A stretch of 64,000 nucleotides of DNA, from assembly GCF_022513635.1 (NCBI RefSeq), contig NZ_JAKWBL010000001.1, forward strand, positions 1,488,001 through 1,552,000. Direction: 5' to 3'. Numbering within the stretch: the first letter of the stretch is position 1; every line of letters starts with the position of its first letter. The notes under the pieces were generated by a model that was not told where the DNA came from, ran no database searches, and was given only the letters and a program-made list of their open reading frames with translations. The DNA comes from Paraniabella ginsengisoli. GTDB taxonomy: Bacteria > Bacteroidota > Bacteroidia > Chitinophagales > Chitinophagaceae. The translations under genes were made by a program, and so were the position numbers. This document shows positions 52,503-63,208 of this stretch, in pieces.

Positions 52503-53700
52503 TTACCTTTTATTTTATCCTGCATGTATCCGGTACTTTCCTTCGTATTATCACCGGATTTATATCCTTCGTAAATATTGTATGGCGCTTTGGCCAGGTT
52601 TGAAGCACCTATTGCCATTGTAGAAGCCGCTGTGCCAGTAACAGCACCGGCAACGCCACCCGCCGCCATCGCAGCACCGGTTGCACGGCCCGTAAGAGAA
52701 TCTCCGCCACCCACCCAAAGAATATGATTGGCGATTGAGGGTACCGAGAAATATCCAAAAATGCCGATGATTAGAAAGATCATATAACCCATATCCGTGC
52801 GGCTAAAAAAGTATCTCCCTGCTGAACAACCTGGTCAATATCAATTTTGAGCATCTGCTGCTGTATCTTGCCAATCACCGCTCCAAAGAGGTTGGCAATA
52901 GGTAGCCATAGAAATACATTTACATATCGTGCCAGCCAGTGTTTGAGCGTATGACCAAAGCCATCAAAGACCGATAATCCAAAAGCCAATGGCCCGAGAA
53001 TAGCCATAATAAGTAAGTTGAATGTGCGCATGGTATTAATAGCCAGCGATGCAGCAGCAAAGAGCAGTTGCAAAACTTCTGATATGACTTCTTTGATCCC
53101 GTTTCGGAAATTGTAACTGGCTTTAGACATGGCAAAGCGAATATTATTGCCAATAGCATCCATCCATCCTTCGTCTGTAGGATCCTGATTGGGGTGTGTG
53201 TATTTATACCATTTGTCCCGGTCGCCTTCACCAGAAGGGCCTACATAAATTTGATAGAGGTCGGAGTTTTTTAAAGCTTCTTCTTTTTGTTTCAATAAGA
53301 CTTCAATAGCAGCATCGGAGCTGGCTACCATATTTTTAGTACCAGTTACGGTGGGCTGCATTACGCCGTTGATCAATGCAATAACTGAAGGAAAAATAGC
53401 AACCGCAAAGCCAATAACAAAGGGTCTGAATAGCGGATAAAAATCTATAGACTCTGCACGCGCAATATGTCCCCAAACGCGGGCAGCGATATACCAAAGT
53501 GCAGCAAATCCGGCAATACCGCGGCCAACACCGATCAGTTCACTGCAAAGTGGCAGCATTTCTGTATATAGCCGCTCGAGCACTACATGAAAACTTTCCA
53601 AATCTTCCGCCCAGCCGCTTACAACCTGTGCATGGCTAACCATGGGCGTCATCACTGTCACTACTGCGATTAGTATCGCAGGTTTCCAATCCCTTGTCAT
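52499..53700 (-). CDS. traJ: Conjugative transposon protein TraJ
   Basis: An A6 run at 52805-52810 is one base short. The corrected gene encodes 400 residues. It has a signal peptide (MVSHAQ end), several membrane helices (AGFAALWYIAARVWGHIA, LLIMAILGPLAFGLSVFD, WLPIANLFGAVIG, YMIFLIIGIFGYF) and the C-terminal Gly/Ala-rich tail (GGVAGAVTGTAAST) usual for TraJ. It resembles VirB6, the inner-membrane channel of the secretion system. Six bases separate it from the TraI-like gene upstream. Confidence 0.84.
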
Positions 53701-53705
53701 AGCTC

Positions 53706-54334
53706 TTATTTATAAAATTCTTTTAATACTTTGATTTCACCTGCTTGCCGGCTTCGCTGTATACTTAAGAGTGCTGCCTGCTGATTGAACCGGCGCAGGA
53801 AATGCAATTTATCTGACATGTCTTCATAGATATCATCAATAGCCTTTAAGCGCTCTTCATCAGACATGCGTAAATTTCCAGATGTAATTACAGCCAGCAA
53901 ATCATCCAGGTTGGCCAGGGCTGAGCTGGTTAGTCCGCTATAAACTTTTGATAAATATTCCAGTTCCTTTACAGATAATTGTTCACTGTTTTTAAACCGG
54001 TTGAATGCTGATTTATACTCGCTGACGATACGAAGCTGGTAGTTGATAATATCTCCGATACGCTTATATTTTTTCACCGCAGGGCTTACTTCCATCAGGT
54101 CGTCTAAAAACACCTGGTGCAGTTTAAAATTACCTTCAGCGATATTTTTAACAGTATTATAGCCACCCGTTAAAAGGGTGTAACCTTTTTCATATCCGAT
54201 AAGATACTTTTGAATTGGCTAAGCTTTTCAATGTTCAATGCCAATTGTGCCAGTTCATCCGCCTGGGCTATTGCTTTGTAGCTGGTCAACAGCCCCGCAC
54301 TCATTACCCACAAAATCACACACCACTTTTTCAT
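53706..54334 (-). CDS. TraI-like exported coiled-coil protein, copy 3
   Basis: A T5 run at 54186-54190 is one base short; corrected, 209 residues from ATG 54334. Signal peptide CVILWVMSAGLLTSYKAIAQ, then helices (LALNIEKLSQFKSILSDMKKGYTLLTGGYNTV) and a C-terminal block with NLRMSDEERLKAIDDIYEDM. That block and the ending LKEFYK match the genes at 54358 and 55330, so the three are paralogues. Such proteins are called TraI or TerB-like in other elements; their function is not established. Probably periplasmic. Confidence 0.68.
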
Positions 54335-54357
54335 AACCTTTATTAATTGTTGGATTA

Positions 54358-55002
54358 TCAATCAGGATAAATTCGGTTCATCACATGAATATCTTTTTGC
54401 GCCAACCGCTTTTGCAGTTCCATTTTAGCAAGTTGCATGGACAGGGTTTGTATAAATTCATGTCTTTCTTTTACTTCCTTGTAGACCAGCAGGATCCTCC
54501 TGATTCGCTCATCGTCACTCATCTCGTAGTTACCGTTGTCTAACACCCGGTTTAATTCATGAGTTAACTGATCGCAATCTTTTCTAACGTCATTCAACAC
54601 ATTCTTAATGTAACGTAGTTCGTTACTGGAGAAGTAAGGGCTTTTTTGAATCATCTTTATTGCCGCATCAATAAATAAATCAATGTACGATTGAAGCAGA
54701 ATGATTTCAGAAGCCCTGCTGTTGCTTTTAACATTAAGACTAACATGCTGTAATCGGTTAAAGAATATTTTGTCCAGGCTTACATGGCCATTTTTTAAAC
54801 TACCGATGGTGTTCAATCCATCTTTTACTATTGTGTATCCCTTTTGCAAATAGCTTCCGTACATTTTAAGTGCAACTATTTGTTGCATTAGGTACTGCCG
54901 CTGTGTTTGCTTTTGGCTAAACCATTCTTTGATGCCCTGACTATGTGCTGACAGGGATGAGAACATAGAATAAAAAATAATTATAAGTATATATCGTTTC
55001 AT
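54358..55002 (-). CDS. TraI/TerB-like exported helical protein, copy 2
   Basis: 214 residues with a signal peptide (IIIFYSMFSSLSAHSQ). The mature part begins WFSQKQTQRQYLMQQIVALKMYGSYLQKGY, a segment typical of proteins annotated TerB-family in Bacteroidota conjugation operons, and ends with NYEMSDDERIRRILLVYKEVKERHEFIQ. It is intact. Likely a periplasmic helper of the mating pore; the tellurite-resistance name should not be taken as function. Confidence 0.68.
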   Translation of the reverse strand: MKRYILIIIFYSMFSSLSAHSQGIKEWFSQKQTQRQYLMQQIVALKMYGSYLQKGYTIVKDGLNTIGSLKNGHVSLDKIFFNRLQHVSLNVKSNSRASEIILLQSYIDLFIDAAIKMIQKSPYFSSNELRYIKNVLNDVRKDCDQLTHELNRVLDNGNYEMSDDERIRRILLVYKEVKERHEFIQTLSMQLAKMELQKRLAQKDIHVMNRIYPD

Positions 55003-55065
55003 TTCTTTATCCTTTACTTTTATACCTGAAATGCTTGAATTATCTTTGAGAGAAATATCAGTTAA

Positions 55066-55313
55066 ATGAGTATCGCTAAATCATATCGAGTTTCGAGCGC
55101 TCAGGCGCCATCGATATTCGCGCTGCTGGTTGACAATATCAGCCGGATGAGTGCGGCCGAACAAAAGGTTTTGTGGTTGCAACTCAATAAAAAAAGGTAG
55201 GCGTCCTTGCCAGGGAGATAGATGATAATGTTGCTAAAAACAGCCTGTCTTCTGAGGATATTAATTCATTAATTACTGAAGCCAAAAATTATGGCAGGAA
55301 GAAAAAAGGTTAA
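55066..55313 (+). CDS. Small rightward gene inside the leftward tra operon (antitoxin-like?)
   Basis: An A7 run at 55189-55195 is one base short; corrected, 82 residues. The sequence begins MSIAKSYRVSSAQAPSIFALL, has SAAEQKVLWLQLNKKK in the middle and ends EDINSLITEAKNYGRKKKG. It is helical and charged, with a look of small antitoxins that precede a PIN or RelE toxin, but no toxin follows. The strand is opposite to all tra genes. It is not recognised as a known family; the single clean correction and sensible end support it as a real gene. Confidence 0.5.
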
Positions 55314-55329
55314 ACGCTTTGTCGTTGAT

Positions 55330-56010
55330 TTACTGCACCCCATACATTTCTTTTAAAACCTTGACCTCCTGTATGTCTCTTGCCCTTTGCAGACTTAACT
55401 TAATATTCTGTCGGTTAAATAATCTTAAGTCAGCTAATACCGTATCTATGCCGTCAGCCGCTTTAGCAATCAATTGCAGCCGCTTACCATCTGTCATCGT
55501 CAAGCCACTGATACGGACAACCTGTAACAATTGATCTAAACTTCTGAGGCTTTCTCTAATCATGCCTGTGTAGACCCGGGTCATATAAGCAATCTCTTCA
55601 GCGGAGAAATTTTTATCTTGCTTAAACAACTCGAACGCCCTTTTGTATTCCTGAACAATTCGTAGCTGTTTAGTCATGATATCACGCACTCTTTTGTAGT
55701 TGGCAACAGCGTTTTTTATTTTACTGAGTTCTTCGTAATACTTTTGATATTGCTGCTTATGTTTGCTTGTCCAATCAGATATTTCATCGAGTTTTACTTT
55801 TGATAGCGTATTTTCAAGCGTCTGTTGTGCATTCTGTAGCCAGATGGTTTTGTTCTGTAATCGTTGAACCGCCAGATCCATCGCTTTGATGACTTTTACC
55901 AAAGCCGCTTTTACAACTGCCCACACGATCGCGTGGCTTTGCTTCGTCGGTGCAAATATCAATACACCACTTAGGGCTGCGATCATCCATATCTTTTTCA
56001 CTATTTTCAT
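55330..56010 (-). CDS. traI: TraI-like conjugal transfer protein, copy 1
   Basis: 226 residues with a signal peptide (IAALSGVLIFAPTKQSHA). Long helices follow, with KTIWLQNAQQTLENTLSKVKLDEISDW and EYKRAFELFKQDKNFSAEEIAYMTRVYTG, the sequence pattern of TraI in Bacteroides-type elements, and GLTMTDGKRLQLIAKAADGID near the end. Copy 3 shares the block from EYK to LKE. Its role is probably in the periplasmic part of the transfer machine; no enzymatic motif is visible. Confidence 0.78.
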   Translation of the reverse strand: MKIVKKIWMIAALSGVLIFAPTKQSHAIVWAVVKAALVKVIKAMDLAVQRLQNKTIWLQNAQQTLENTLSKVKLDEISDWTSKHKQQYQKYYEELSKIKNAVANYKRVRDIMTKQLRIVQEYKRAFELFKQDKNFSAEEIAYMTRVYTGMIRESLRSLDQLLQVVRISGLTMTDGKRLQLIAKAADGIDTVLADLRLFNRQNIKLSLQRARDIQEVKVLKEMYGVQ

Positions 56011-56042
56011 GCTATCAATAGTTTTTGATTATTGCCTACCGG

Positions 56043-56405
56043 TTATTTATCCGCTGCTAATTCATATTCCAACGCTCCCAGCATTACTCTTTGTTGATCG
56101 TCTGAGAACAGCAGGATCTTACCATTATTTTCTACCTTTATTAACTGAGCTTTTTCATCCATGATGCCTGTCCACGTTTGTTTATGACTTTCGGGAGGTT
56201 TAAGCTGGCCATTTAGAATCCGGTGATAAGTAGACCGTTTTTCAATTTTATATACCTTTTCATTAACAGGTTTGATAATCAGCGTGTCAGTGCCGGTAGC
56301 AAACTCATGGTCAATACTTCTTGTAAAAGTGCCTGCCGCTCGCTCTTGTCCGGCTCCGCAGGAAATGATTCCAATGATTAGTAAAGCCCAGTATACATTT
56401 TTCAT
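56043..56405 (-). CDS. Small lipoprotein of the tra operon
   Basis: 120 residues with a lipoprotein signal (WALLIIGIISCGAG). The rest is beta-rich, with TFTRSIDHEFATGTDTLIIKPV and YKIEKRSTYHRI followed by WTGIMDEKAQLIKV, a form often seen in short lipoproteins just downstream of traG in Bacteroidota conjugation operons. It is placed between the VirB4-like gene and traI. No function is known. Confidence 0.65.
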   Translation of the reverse strand: MKNVYWALLIIGIISCGAGQERAAGTFTRSIDHEFATGTDTLIIKPVNEKVYKIEKRSTYHRILNGQLKPPESHKQTWTGIMDEKAQLIKVENNGKILLFSDDQQRVMLGALEYELAADK

Positions 56406-56476
56406 GTGTATATTTTTTATAGTTTATATTGTTCACATGGATCCGATAGCTCTTGGATTTTAGCATAAGAAAGTCT

Positions 56477-58932
56477 TCATTTTTTTATTTCGGCTGCCAG
56501 GTGTTTAATACCTGCCTGCATATCTCCATGTTTTGCGGCATAACTCTGAACCTTGACCTTCTCGGTCTCTTCTGTCGTGTAGGCCAGGTATTCTTCCCGA
56601 CTTACTTCTGTTCGATAAACCTTCGAGAGCGTGCCGCCCAGGCTGATAAATACTTCTTTATATTTGTGCAATGGATCATTAGCTTTATTAACTGATAATA
56701 CCAGCGCTTTTTCTTTCTCTGTCAATCCCAATAATTCCTGTATCTGGTCAAACTTGTTCTGGTATTTACTTTGATCGAGCAGTATCTTACAATCGCTGTT
56801 ATTAATGATCGCCTGCCTGACAATGGGAGAGGAGATGATATCTTCAATATCCTGCGTTACAACAATAGCCTCTCCAAAAAATTTACGTACCGTTTTAAAA
56901 AGGTATTTAATATATTCAGCAAAGCCATCTCTCATCAGTGCCTTCCATGCTTCCTCTATCAGGATTACCTTACGTACACCTTTTAGCTTGCGCATCTTTG
57001 ATATAAAAACTTCCATGATGATCAGTGTCACTACTGGAAATAACACGGCATGATCTTTAATATTGTCCAGCTCAAAAACAATAAAGCGCTGTTGTAATAA
57101 ATCCAGATGCTCCCGGGCGTTTAACAAATAATCAAATTCGCCACCTTTATAAAAGGGTCTAAGCACAAACAGAAAATTATCTATATCAAAATCTTTTTCT
57201 TTAACCTTGTCTTTTTGAAGCACTTCTACAAAATCCATCTGCAGGTATTCATAGAAGCTATTGAAGCCTGGAAAAATGTCGGAATTTTTTTCCAGTTTGT
57301 CAAAGTATCCTTGCAGGGCATTCGATAAAGCGACATACTCACTCCTTCTAAAACTTTCATCATCTTTTTTCCAAAGTGCGAGTAGTAAGGTTTTGATGCT
57401 TTCTTTCTTTTCGGTATCTGGTAGGTTTCCTTCGCCGATATAGAAGGGATTAAAGCGGATGGGATCAGTCTCGGAGTAGGTAAAATAGTATCCGTTAACC
57501 AGGTCACACAAACCTCTATAGCTATGACCTACATCCACAAGCACGATATGGGTTCCCTGCTCATAATAACTGCGGAGCATATGGTTGGTAAAAAAGCTTT
57601 TTCCACTACCGGAGGGACCCAGGATAAATTTGTTACGGTTGGTACAGATGCCTTTTTGAACCGGCTCGTCTGATATATCGACATGCACTGGTTTACCTGT
57701 TAGGCGGTCACCTAAACGCAGGCCAAATGGACTAATCGAATCCTGGTAATTGGTTTCCAGGTTCAAAAAACAACAGGCTTGTTCCGCAAACATGTCAAAG
57801 GTTTCATTGAGAGGCAGATCAGCGGCATTGCCAGGTATGCCCGCCCACCAAATTTGAGCTGCTCCTGCTGTTTCTAATTTTGTGGTAGCTTCCATCTGCG
57901 CCATAGCTGAGGTGACCAGGTTTTTTAATTCTTTAAGTTCGTCCCGGTGTTCTGACCAAACCAGCACATTGAAGTGGGCTTTTACAGGTAGGCGTTGTTC
58001 GCTTACGCATTCATTTAAAAAGTCGGCAACAGCATCGCGGGCAATAGCATTTTCTCGTGAATAGGCTGCAAGTGATTGTAAACGCAACCTTTTACTTTCC
58101 AGTTTTTTCATCGTCTGACCTCCATCACCAATAACGAGATACTGGTTATAGATATGATTACAGGGAAGCAATAGTCCCAAAGAAGCAACAAAACCAATGG
58201 AAAACTTAGTCCTGTCGGTACCGTACTTATCATAGTTGATCCTGGAGCCACAAAACGATGGCAGGTCTGTTACATCAGCCAGCGTAAAGAGTTGGCAATA
58301 TTTATTACCTACTTTAAACCTGTCCTTTAATTCCAGATCATAAATGATGCGCTGAGCCGGATCTTCGGATAAAGCGCAATACTGCTCTATCAGTCCCACC
58401 TTATTTTTTTGACTATAAATATCTTTTTCTTTCAGTCGATCTAGTGTGATGCCTGCATCTTTTAGTATTCTTGCAAACTGACCGGCACTATCCTCAAAAG
58501 CCGATTGAATTAGCGGATCCATCGTTTGCCTGGGTGCAATGGTCGGTTGTATTAGAGTGGATAAAACGGAACTTGCAGGCTTTCTGTCCTCAGGTATCCG
58601 GGTTAAAGTGATATAGCAGTCATGTTTTAAATAAGGCCGCTCATTAAAATATAGATCACTGCTTCGGGAAAGAAAATTTTTATCCCTTTGGGAAAAACCC
58701 GGTTGATAGGTAGCGCTGATAAAAAATCCTGTTTGTGAAAAATAGTTCCTTTAGGCAATATTTTGATGGCCTTAATAAAGCTCTGATGCATTGTTTCATA
58801 ATTAGCATCAGAGAGGGTAAAGATCTCTGGTAGCGCTACTTTGAATACGATAGAGATATCACCTCGCTTACTTAAAATCATATTATGCGCTACATCCATT
58901 ATCGGTAGTAGATCCGCCATTAGTCTTTCCAT
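56477..58932 (-). CDS. traG: TraG, VirB4-type conjugation ATPase
   Basis: A T5 run at 58677-58681 is one base short; the corrected protein has 818 residues. Walker A is GPSGSGKSFFTNH (near residue 440), Walker B KVILIEEAWKAL, and the following RKFFGEAIVVTQDIEDI is the standard conserved segment. The N-terminal third is the TraG_N/VirB4-like region (PIMDVAHNMILSKRGDISIVFKV). It powers pilus or translocation assembly at the inner membrane. Despite its name it is not the VirD4 coupling protein. Confidence 0.9.
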
Positions 58933-58965
58933 ATCATTTTTGTTTTACTCATTACTCATCATTAA

Positions 58966-59298
58966 TTACTGCTGCTCACCATAGCTTCGCTTCTTCATAA
59001 ATACGCTTCGACTTCTGTTAGTTATCAGGGTGGGTACCCGCATGTGTCCGGTCTTTTTCATCAATCCGTGTTCTCCATACTTGCCGCTCATTGCATATAC
59101 TTTTTTAAAGAGCATCATTGCAAGTGCGATGATTAATCCCAGGCATACAAACATGTTGATGCCGATGATATACAGGATTGCAAATGTCAGTAACAACAAT
59201 ACCAGTCCACCGCCAAGCCACCAGATATACTGCGCTTTAAGTCCCCGAAACATAACAGGCTGATTGACTCCTTTATTGATCTTATAAACGCTTGTCAT
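58966..59298 (-). CDS. traF: TraF-like small membrane protein (DUF4133 type)
   Basis: 110 residues with two membrane helices (IWWLGGGLVLLLLTFAILYII and MFVCLGLIIALAMMLF), preceded by YKINKGVNQPVMFRGLKAQY, the conserved start of this family. It resembles VirB3 in size and topology and sits, as in CTnDOT, between traE and traG. Two bases separate it from traE. Confidence 0.83.
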   Translation of the reverse strand: MTSVYKINKGVNQPVMFRGLKAQYIWWLGGGLVLLLLTFAILYIIGINMFVCLGLIIALAMMLFKKVYAMSGKYGEHGLMKKTGHMRVPTLITNRSRSVFMKKRSYGEQQ

Positions 59299-59300
59299 AA

Positions 59301-59618
59301 CTATAGTCCAAAAAAGCTTCTAAGCACAGTTGCTACAATAACAAGGAAAATGCAGCTACCAAACCAGCTGGCTGCGATCTGGCCGGTATGAGGATCTCCC
59401 GAACTCCAACGCTGGTATACTCGTACAGCGCCAATCAAACCTAATACCGCGCCCACCGCATACATCAGGTTAATGCCTACGTCGAAGTATTGCCTTACCA
59501 GAGAATTGGCTTCCTGGATTCCTGCTGATCCGTCCTGGGCTCTTGCATAAAATCTTTGCAAGAGTAGTATTACGACCAACGCCGGTTTCATTGTTTTACT
59601 GAACATGTACGTATTCAT
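59301..59618 (-). CDS. traE: TraE-like protein (DUF4134 type)
   Basis: 105 residues: signal peptide ending YARAQ, then DGSAGIQEANSLVRQYFDVGINLMYAVGAVLGLIGAVRVYQRW and a second hydrophobic helix at the end (IFLVIVATVLRSFFG). This is the TraE pattern; the protein is VirB2-like in size and topology and could be the pilin. It is the first recognised gene of the leftward tra operon; upstream lie 150 bases with no gene. Confidence 0.85.
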   Translation of the reverse strand: MNTYMFSKTMKPALVVILLLQRFYARAQDGSAGIQEANSLVRQYFDVGINLMYAVGAVLGLIGAVRVYQRWSSGDPHTGQIAASWFGSCIFLVIVATVLRSFFGL

Positions 59619-59768
59619 ATATTTTATTTATCCTGTTGCCGCTAACGCTCGGGGAGTATTAGATAAAGCCCGAAAGCCAGCTGCATTCAAAAATTAGGTG
59701 GCCCCGGTTCCCGCTCCATCCCACCAAACCTTATCGCTGCAAATGGGAACACAGGGCCATATCTTTAG

Positions 59769-60064
59769 CTATCGCCAGATAGCATTTAAATCATCGTTAT
59801 TAAGTTTGATCCCGAGCCGGTGTTCCGCCTCTTTTTGAAAATGATTCGTTACTGATACTTCATAGGTAGTACCCTGGATGCCAGGATATTGATGCACTTT
59901 AGTCTGTAGTTGTTCGATCAGGTTGCCTTTATTTATCGGAGCATTGGAGTTGTTACTAAAGAGTGTTTTACAGTCCTGTAACAATTCAAGAACAGTTGTA
60001 TTCAACAGCCTGGCTTTCCCAGGATCATCGATTGTAGATTCAGAGGTTTCGATTGCAGACGCAT
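59769..60064 (-). CDS. Hypothetical protein of the element
   Basis: An open frame encodes 78 residues from a TTG at 60005 (NTTVLELLQDCKTLFSNN to the end LNNDDLNAIWR). One missing base near 60058 would open an ATG at 60064 and give about 98 residues, starting 7 bases after the next gene's end. No family recognised; helical and polar. Moderately likely to be real because of its tight fit. Confidence 0.4.
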
Positions 60065-60070
60065 TATGAT

Positions 60071-60229
60071 TTATTTTTTAAAACGGCTGGCTAGCTTCAA
60101 CACTTCAGTTCGGTAACACACGGCCAGCACAGCCGAATAATATATTAATAGAAATAGGATCAGATAGATAAATAATTGCTGCCAGGTTATTGCATTTTGC
60201 ATATTGTTCGTTTTAACTGTTACTGCCAT
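60071..60229 (-). CDS. Small membrane protein of the element
   Basis: 52 residues from the ATG at 60229 (an upstream start at 60277 would add 16 residues). One membrane helix, QQLFIYLILFLLIYYSAVLA, with a basic C-terminus ending SRFKK. Small single-pass proteins of this kind are common near the start of Bacteroidota tra operons. Function unknown. Confidence 0.5.
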   Translation of the reverse strand: MAVTVKTNNMQNAITWQQLFIYLILFLLIYYSAVLAVCYRTEVLKLASRFKK

Positions 60230-60312
60230 TTTATCGTGAATGACTATATTGCAAATAAACAGTCGTGAAGAAGCCATTTCAAGTCCAACTTTTTTTTGTA
60301 CCCTTTTGTACC

Positions 60313-61546
60313 CTAATACTCCTTGATTTTCAATCTTATTTTTTCTAAAATTTCCATAGCTATTTTTTTATCCCTGGGTTCTGAGTTGTAAGATTTGCTA
60401 CGCATGCTGTCTGCTGATATGGTTTCCTTACGTGCGGTAGACAAATGAGGTGAAATATCCTTAAACACATCATTAAGAGATCGGGCGCTGATAATTCTTT
60501 CATCATCGGCAGCTCTAAGGATTAAAGCCATTTGATCAATAGAAAGGTTACAAAGAATTTTTTGTGTGGGCTTAACAGGGTCTTTGGTGATTTTAGAAGT
60601 TGGTGCCGTGGATAAAACTGCCAGATGCTGTAACTCCGCTTTAAACCACCTGTTTATTATGGAGCTAATATTTTCAAGACTTTCATTATAGCGGACTGTT
60701 TTCTTTTTGCATAGCTGGCGGAAACTTTTGTAAAGCCGGTTCAACTGGATTGATTTTTGGGTAGCAGCATCAAAGAGATCAACGCGCTTCTTTATTTTAT
60801 CTGTCAGGTAATAAATAAATTTTTTACTGTTGAAGTTGTGATAGATTAGTTGGATGTCAAAGGTGTTGTAGCATGGATCCCGTTGTTCGATGGTTTTAAT
60901 TTGCTTTAAGCTTTTGATAAGTCTTTTTTGTATTCGATGTCTTTGTAAGTGATACAAGGATTGGTATGATTGGTTTGGGCGGTATCCTGCAACATTTCTT
61001 TGATGATTGTTGTTACCTGTTTGGCATCAGGGTAGCGTTCAGTAATTTGCTCCAGATAAATACCAGCTTCATCAAAATCGATCCTGGCGCGGTGGAGATA
61101 GTGGACAGATACGCGGTTTTTGGAACATAGTATCAGAGGGTATCTTGATTCAATCCATGTAAGCATATCTTCCAGAAACGTATGTAATAGCGTATAGACG
61201 GATTTGCATAGCTCATTTGAATTATGGAAGGCTGTTTTGTTTTTACTTAGTTCATTAAACAGGAAAACATACGAACCATGATATTGTCGAATGAGCTTTT
61301 TTATACCTGATCTGGATGTTTTTAAAAAATGCTTTGATGGGTATCAATTTTTAGTGAGAATAATTCCTGTTTCAACGATGCATGAATTAGCTGAAGCTCT
61401 GTCTGTTTTAAATTATTAATAGCATGTTTTGCCGGATTGAGCCTGCAGGTTATTAATAGTTCCAGCCAGGTTAGTCTTTGGCCTTCGCGTAAAGTTTTTA
61501 ATAACATCGCATCAAGGGCAGGCAGGGTGTGGGGCTTGTCTTGCAT
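60313..61546 (-). CDS. RteC-like regulator of the conjugative element
   Basis: Two corrections (T6 at 60924-60929 and A6 at 61324-61329) join three frames into one 411-residue protein. The middle contains the RteC-family region: FLFNELSKNKTAFH, LHTFLEDMLTWIESRYPL and the long helical part DFDEAGIYLEQITERYPDAK. The last 200 residues are helical and basic (KKRVDLFDAATQKSIQLNRLYKSF), with the end SEPRDKKIAMEILEKIRLKI. In CTnDOT, RteC activates excision genes; here the companion RteA/RteB kinase pair is not visible in the window. It lies upstream of the tra operon on the same strand. Confidence 0.75.
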
Positions 61547-61650
61547 AATTGTACTTTGATCTGCGTACAGCTACAAAGAGCAGACCCATTTCATACGTAA
61601 AATTCTGTATTTTACTACGTGTTTTGTACTAAATCTGACGATTACGCCAT

Positions 61651-62624
61651 TTATGTACCCAGTTTGTTGCACATCTCTGTTTTATTAGAGGCATTTACTT
61701 TTTCAAAAATGTTTTGTATGTGTTTTGCCACGGTTCTTTCAGTAATATAGAGCTGTTCTGCTACTTGTTTATACGTATTGCCTATAAGAACCAATAAAGC
61801 AATTTCTTTTTCTCTTTGAGTAAGGCTAAACTGTTTGCATTTAATTTTAAACCGTTCTTCTTTAGAGAGCCTTTCTATTTCACTGGTTCGCTTGTCCACT
61901 TCCACCTGTAATGCCTCGTTCCATGTTTGAAGCTTTGCTTCAGATAACTTCAATTGATAATAATCGTTCCTGAGTTGTCGTACATTATATTTTAAATGCA
62001 ATGCAAACAGTAAAAGAAATCCCGTATTGGTAGTAAGCACTTCTACTGCCTGGGAAATATTAAAATAAGCTATAAGAGGTAAAGCAATCCAGGGTGCTAG
62101 ACAACTAAGTAAAATGCTCCATTCTTCTAATGCATTTAAGCTATTGAGTGTGCCATATTTGTTTTTGATTCCTTTGCTAACGCTTATAATCACCCATATA
62201 GCATATAGAATAGGAATCGCTAAAATATTTTTTGCTTGGGCGAGATCCTCGCTTAAATAAAAAATAACCGTGAAAATTATAAAAGGAAATACAAGAAAAT
62301 ATAAAACGCCTTTTTCACATGAAAAGCTATTTCATTAAGGTGAAACACGCGGTATACATAGTAGGGGAAGTAACAGGGCGTAAGAAAGCCTGTTGCATAT
62401 GCGAGGGTTTCCTGTATAAAGAATGATCCTGGTAAATTTGGATCGGGCAATAAGCCGCCGGTCACATTATAAATGATTAAAAGCGCCAGTAGTAAAATGT
62501 CCGGTAAAACCCTGTTATTATCCGGGCGCGCAGACTTAAAAATGCATAAGTGCAGCAGCAACACTAATTCTACGCAGATAAAACCAAAAGTGATGATATG
62601 CATTTCTGTTCCAGCAAATATCAT
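61651..62624 (-). CDS. Membrane-anchored LuxR-family transcription regulator
   Basis: An A4 run at 62281-62284 is one base short; the corrected protein has 324 residues. The N-terminal 190 residues hold about six membrane helices (ITFGFICVELVLLLHLCIF to LTTNTGFLLLFALHL), followed by a coiled coil (LKLSEAKLQTWNEALQVEVD) and a C-terminal LuxR-type helix-turn-helix (FSLTQREKEIALLVLIGNTYKQ, ITERTVAKHIQNIFEKV). It should sense something in the membrane and bind DNA directly. It may regulate the element or a neighbouring gene. Confidence 0.78.
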
Positions 62625-62642
62625 AGGTCTGTGATTGTAGCT

Positions 62643-63208
62643 TTAAGCTTTCATACAATAAAAAGGAAATCCGAAGTCGAGTTCGCTATAGATGTCAAAT
62701 CCAAAGCTTTGATACCAAGGTATATTTTTAAGAGTGGAGGTTTCAAGTACAGGCGTTCTGTCTAAATCCTTAGCTCTTTGAAGGACATCTTTAAGCAATG
62801 CTGATCCTTTACCCTTTCCTTGTTCATGAGGCGCTACGCCAATATACCAGATATGATAAAGTAATTCTTTAGGATGCATCTGCTTGATGGATTTTTCACG
62901 CCTCATTGTTTTCCAAAGATTACGCAAGCCTACAGTATTAAAAACTAACTGTATATCTAAAACCGTACTTCGGAGCGTAGCTTTTTTCTTTTCAGGAAAC
63001 AATACCAGTGCACAAGCATGTTGGTCATCTGAAATAAATACTTCGCCGAACTGCCAACACATTTCAAGGAATAGCTGCATAGCCGTCTAAGTCGTTTAAT
63101 CCTGTGCCGATCCTGCTTAACGATATAGTTGACACTTTTATTATCATCAAATGCCTGTGAAAGGATATCTATAATTAACGGCTTGTGGCTACGGTTTGCT
63201 TTTAACAT
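62643..63208 (-). CDS. GNAT-family N-acetyltransferase
   Basis: One base is missing near 63080; corrected length 188 residues. The acetyl-CoA motif is YIGVAPHEQGKGKGSALLKDVL (Q/R-x-x-G-x-G/A), followed by PVLETSTLKNIPWYQSFGFDIY, both standard for the family. The N-terminal part (LIIDILSQAFDDNKSVNYIV) also fits. The substrate is unknown; relatives include acetylases of small molecules. It is 18 bases upstream of the LuxR-type gene and may be cotranscribed. Confidence 0.78.

Noticed and set aside
54358..55002. Tellurite resistance (TerB) function
   Set aside because: The name comes from general resemblance of helical proteins; position in the tra operon and similarity to the neighbours indicate a transfer role.
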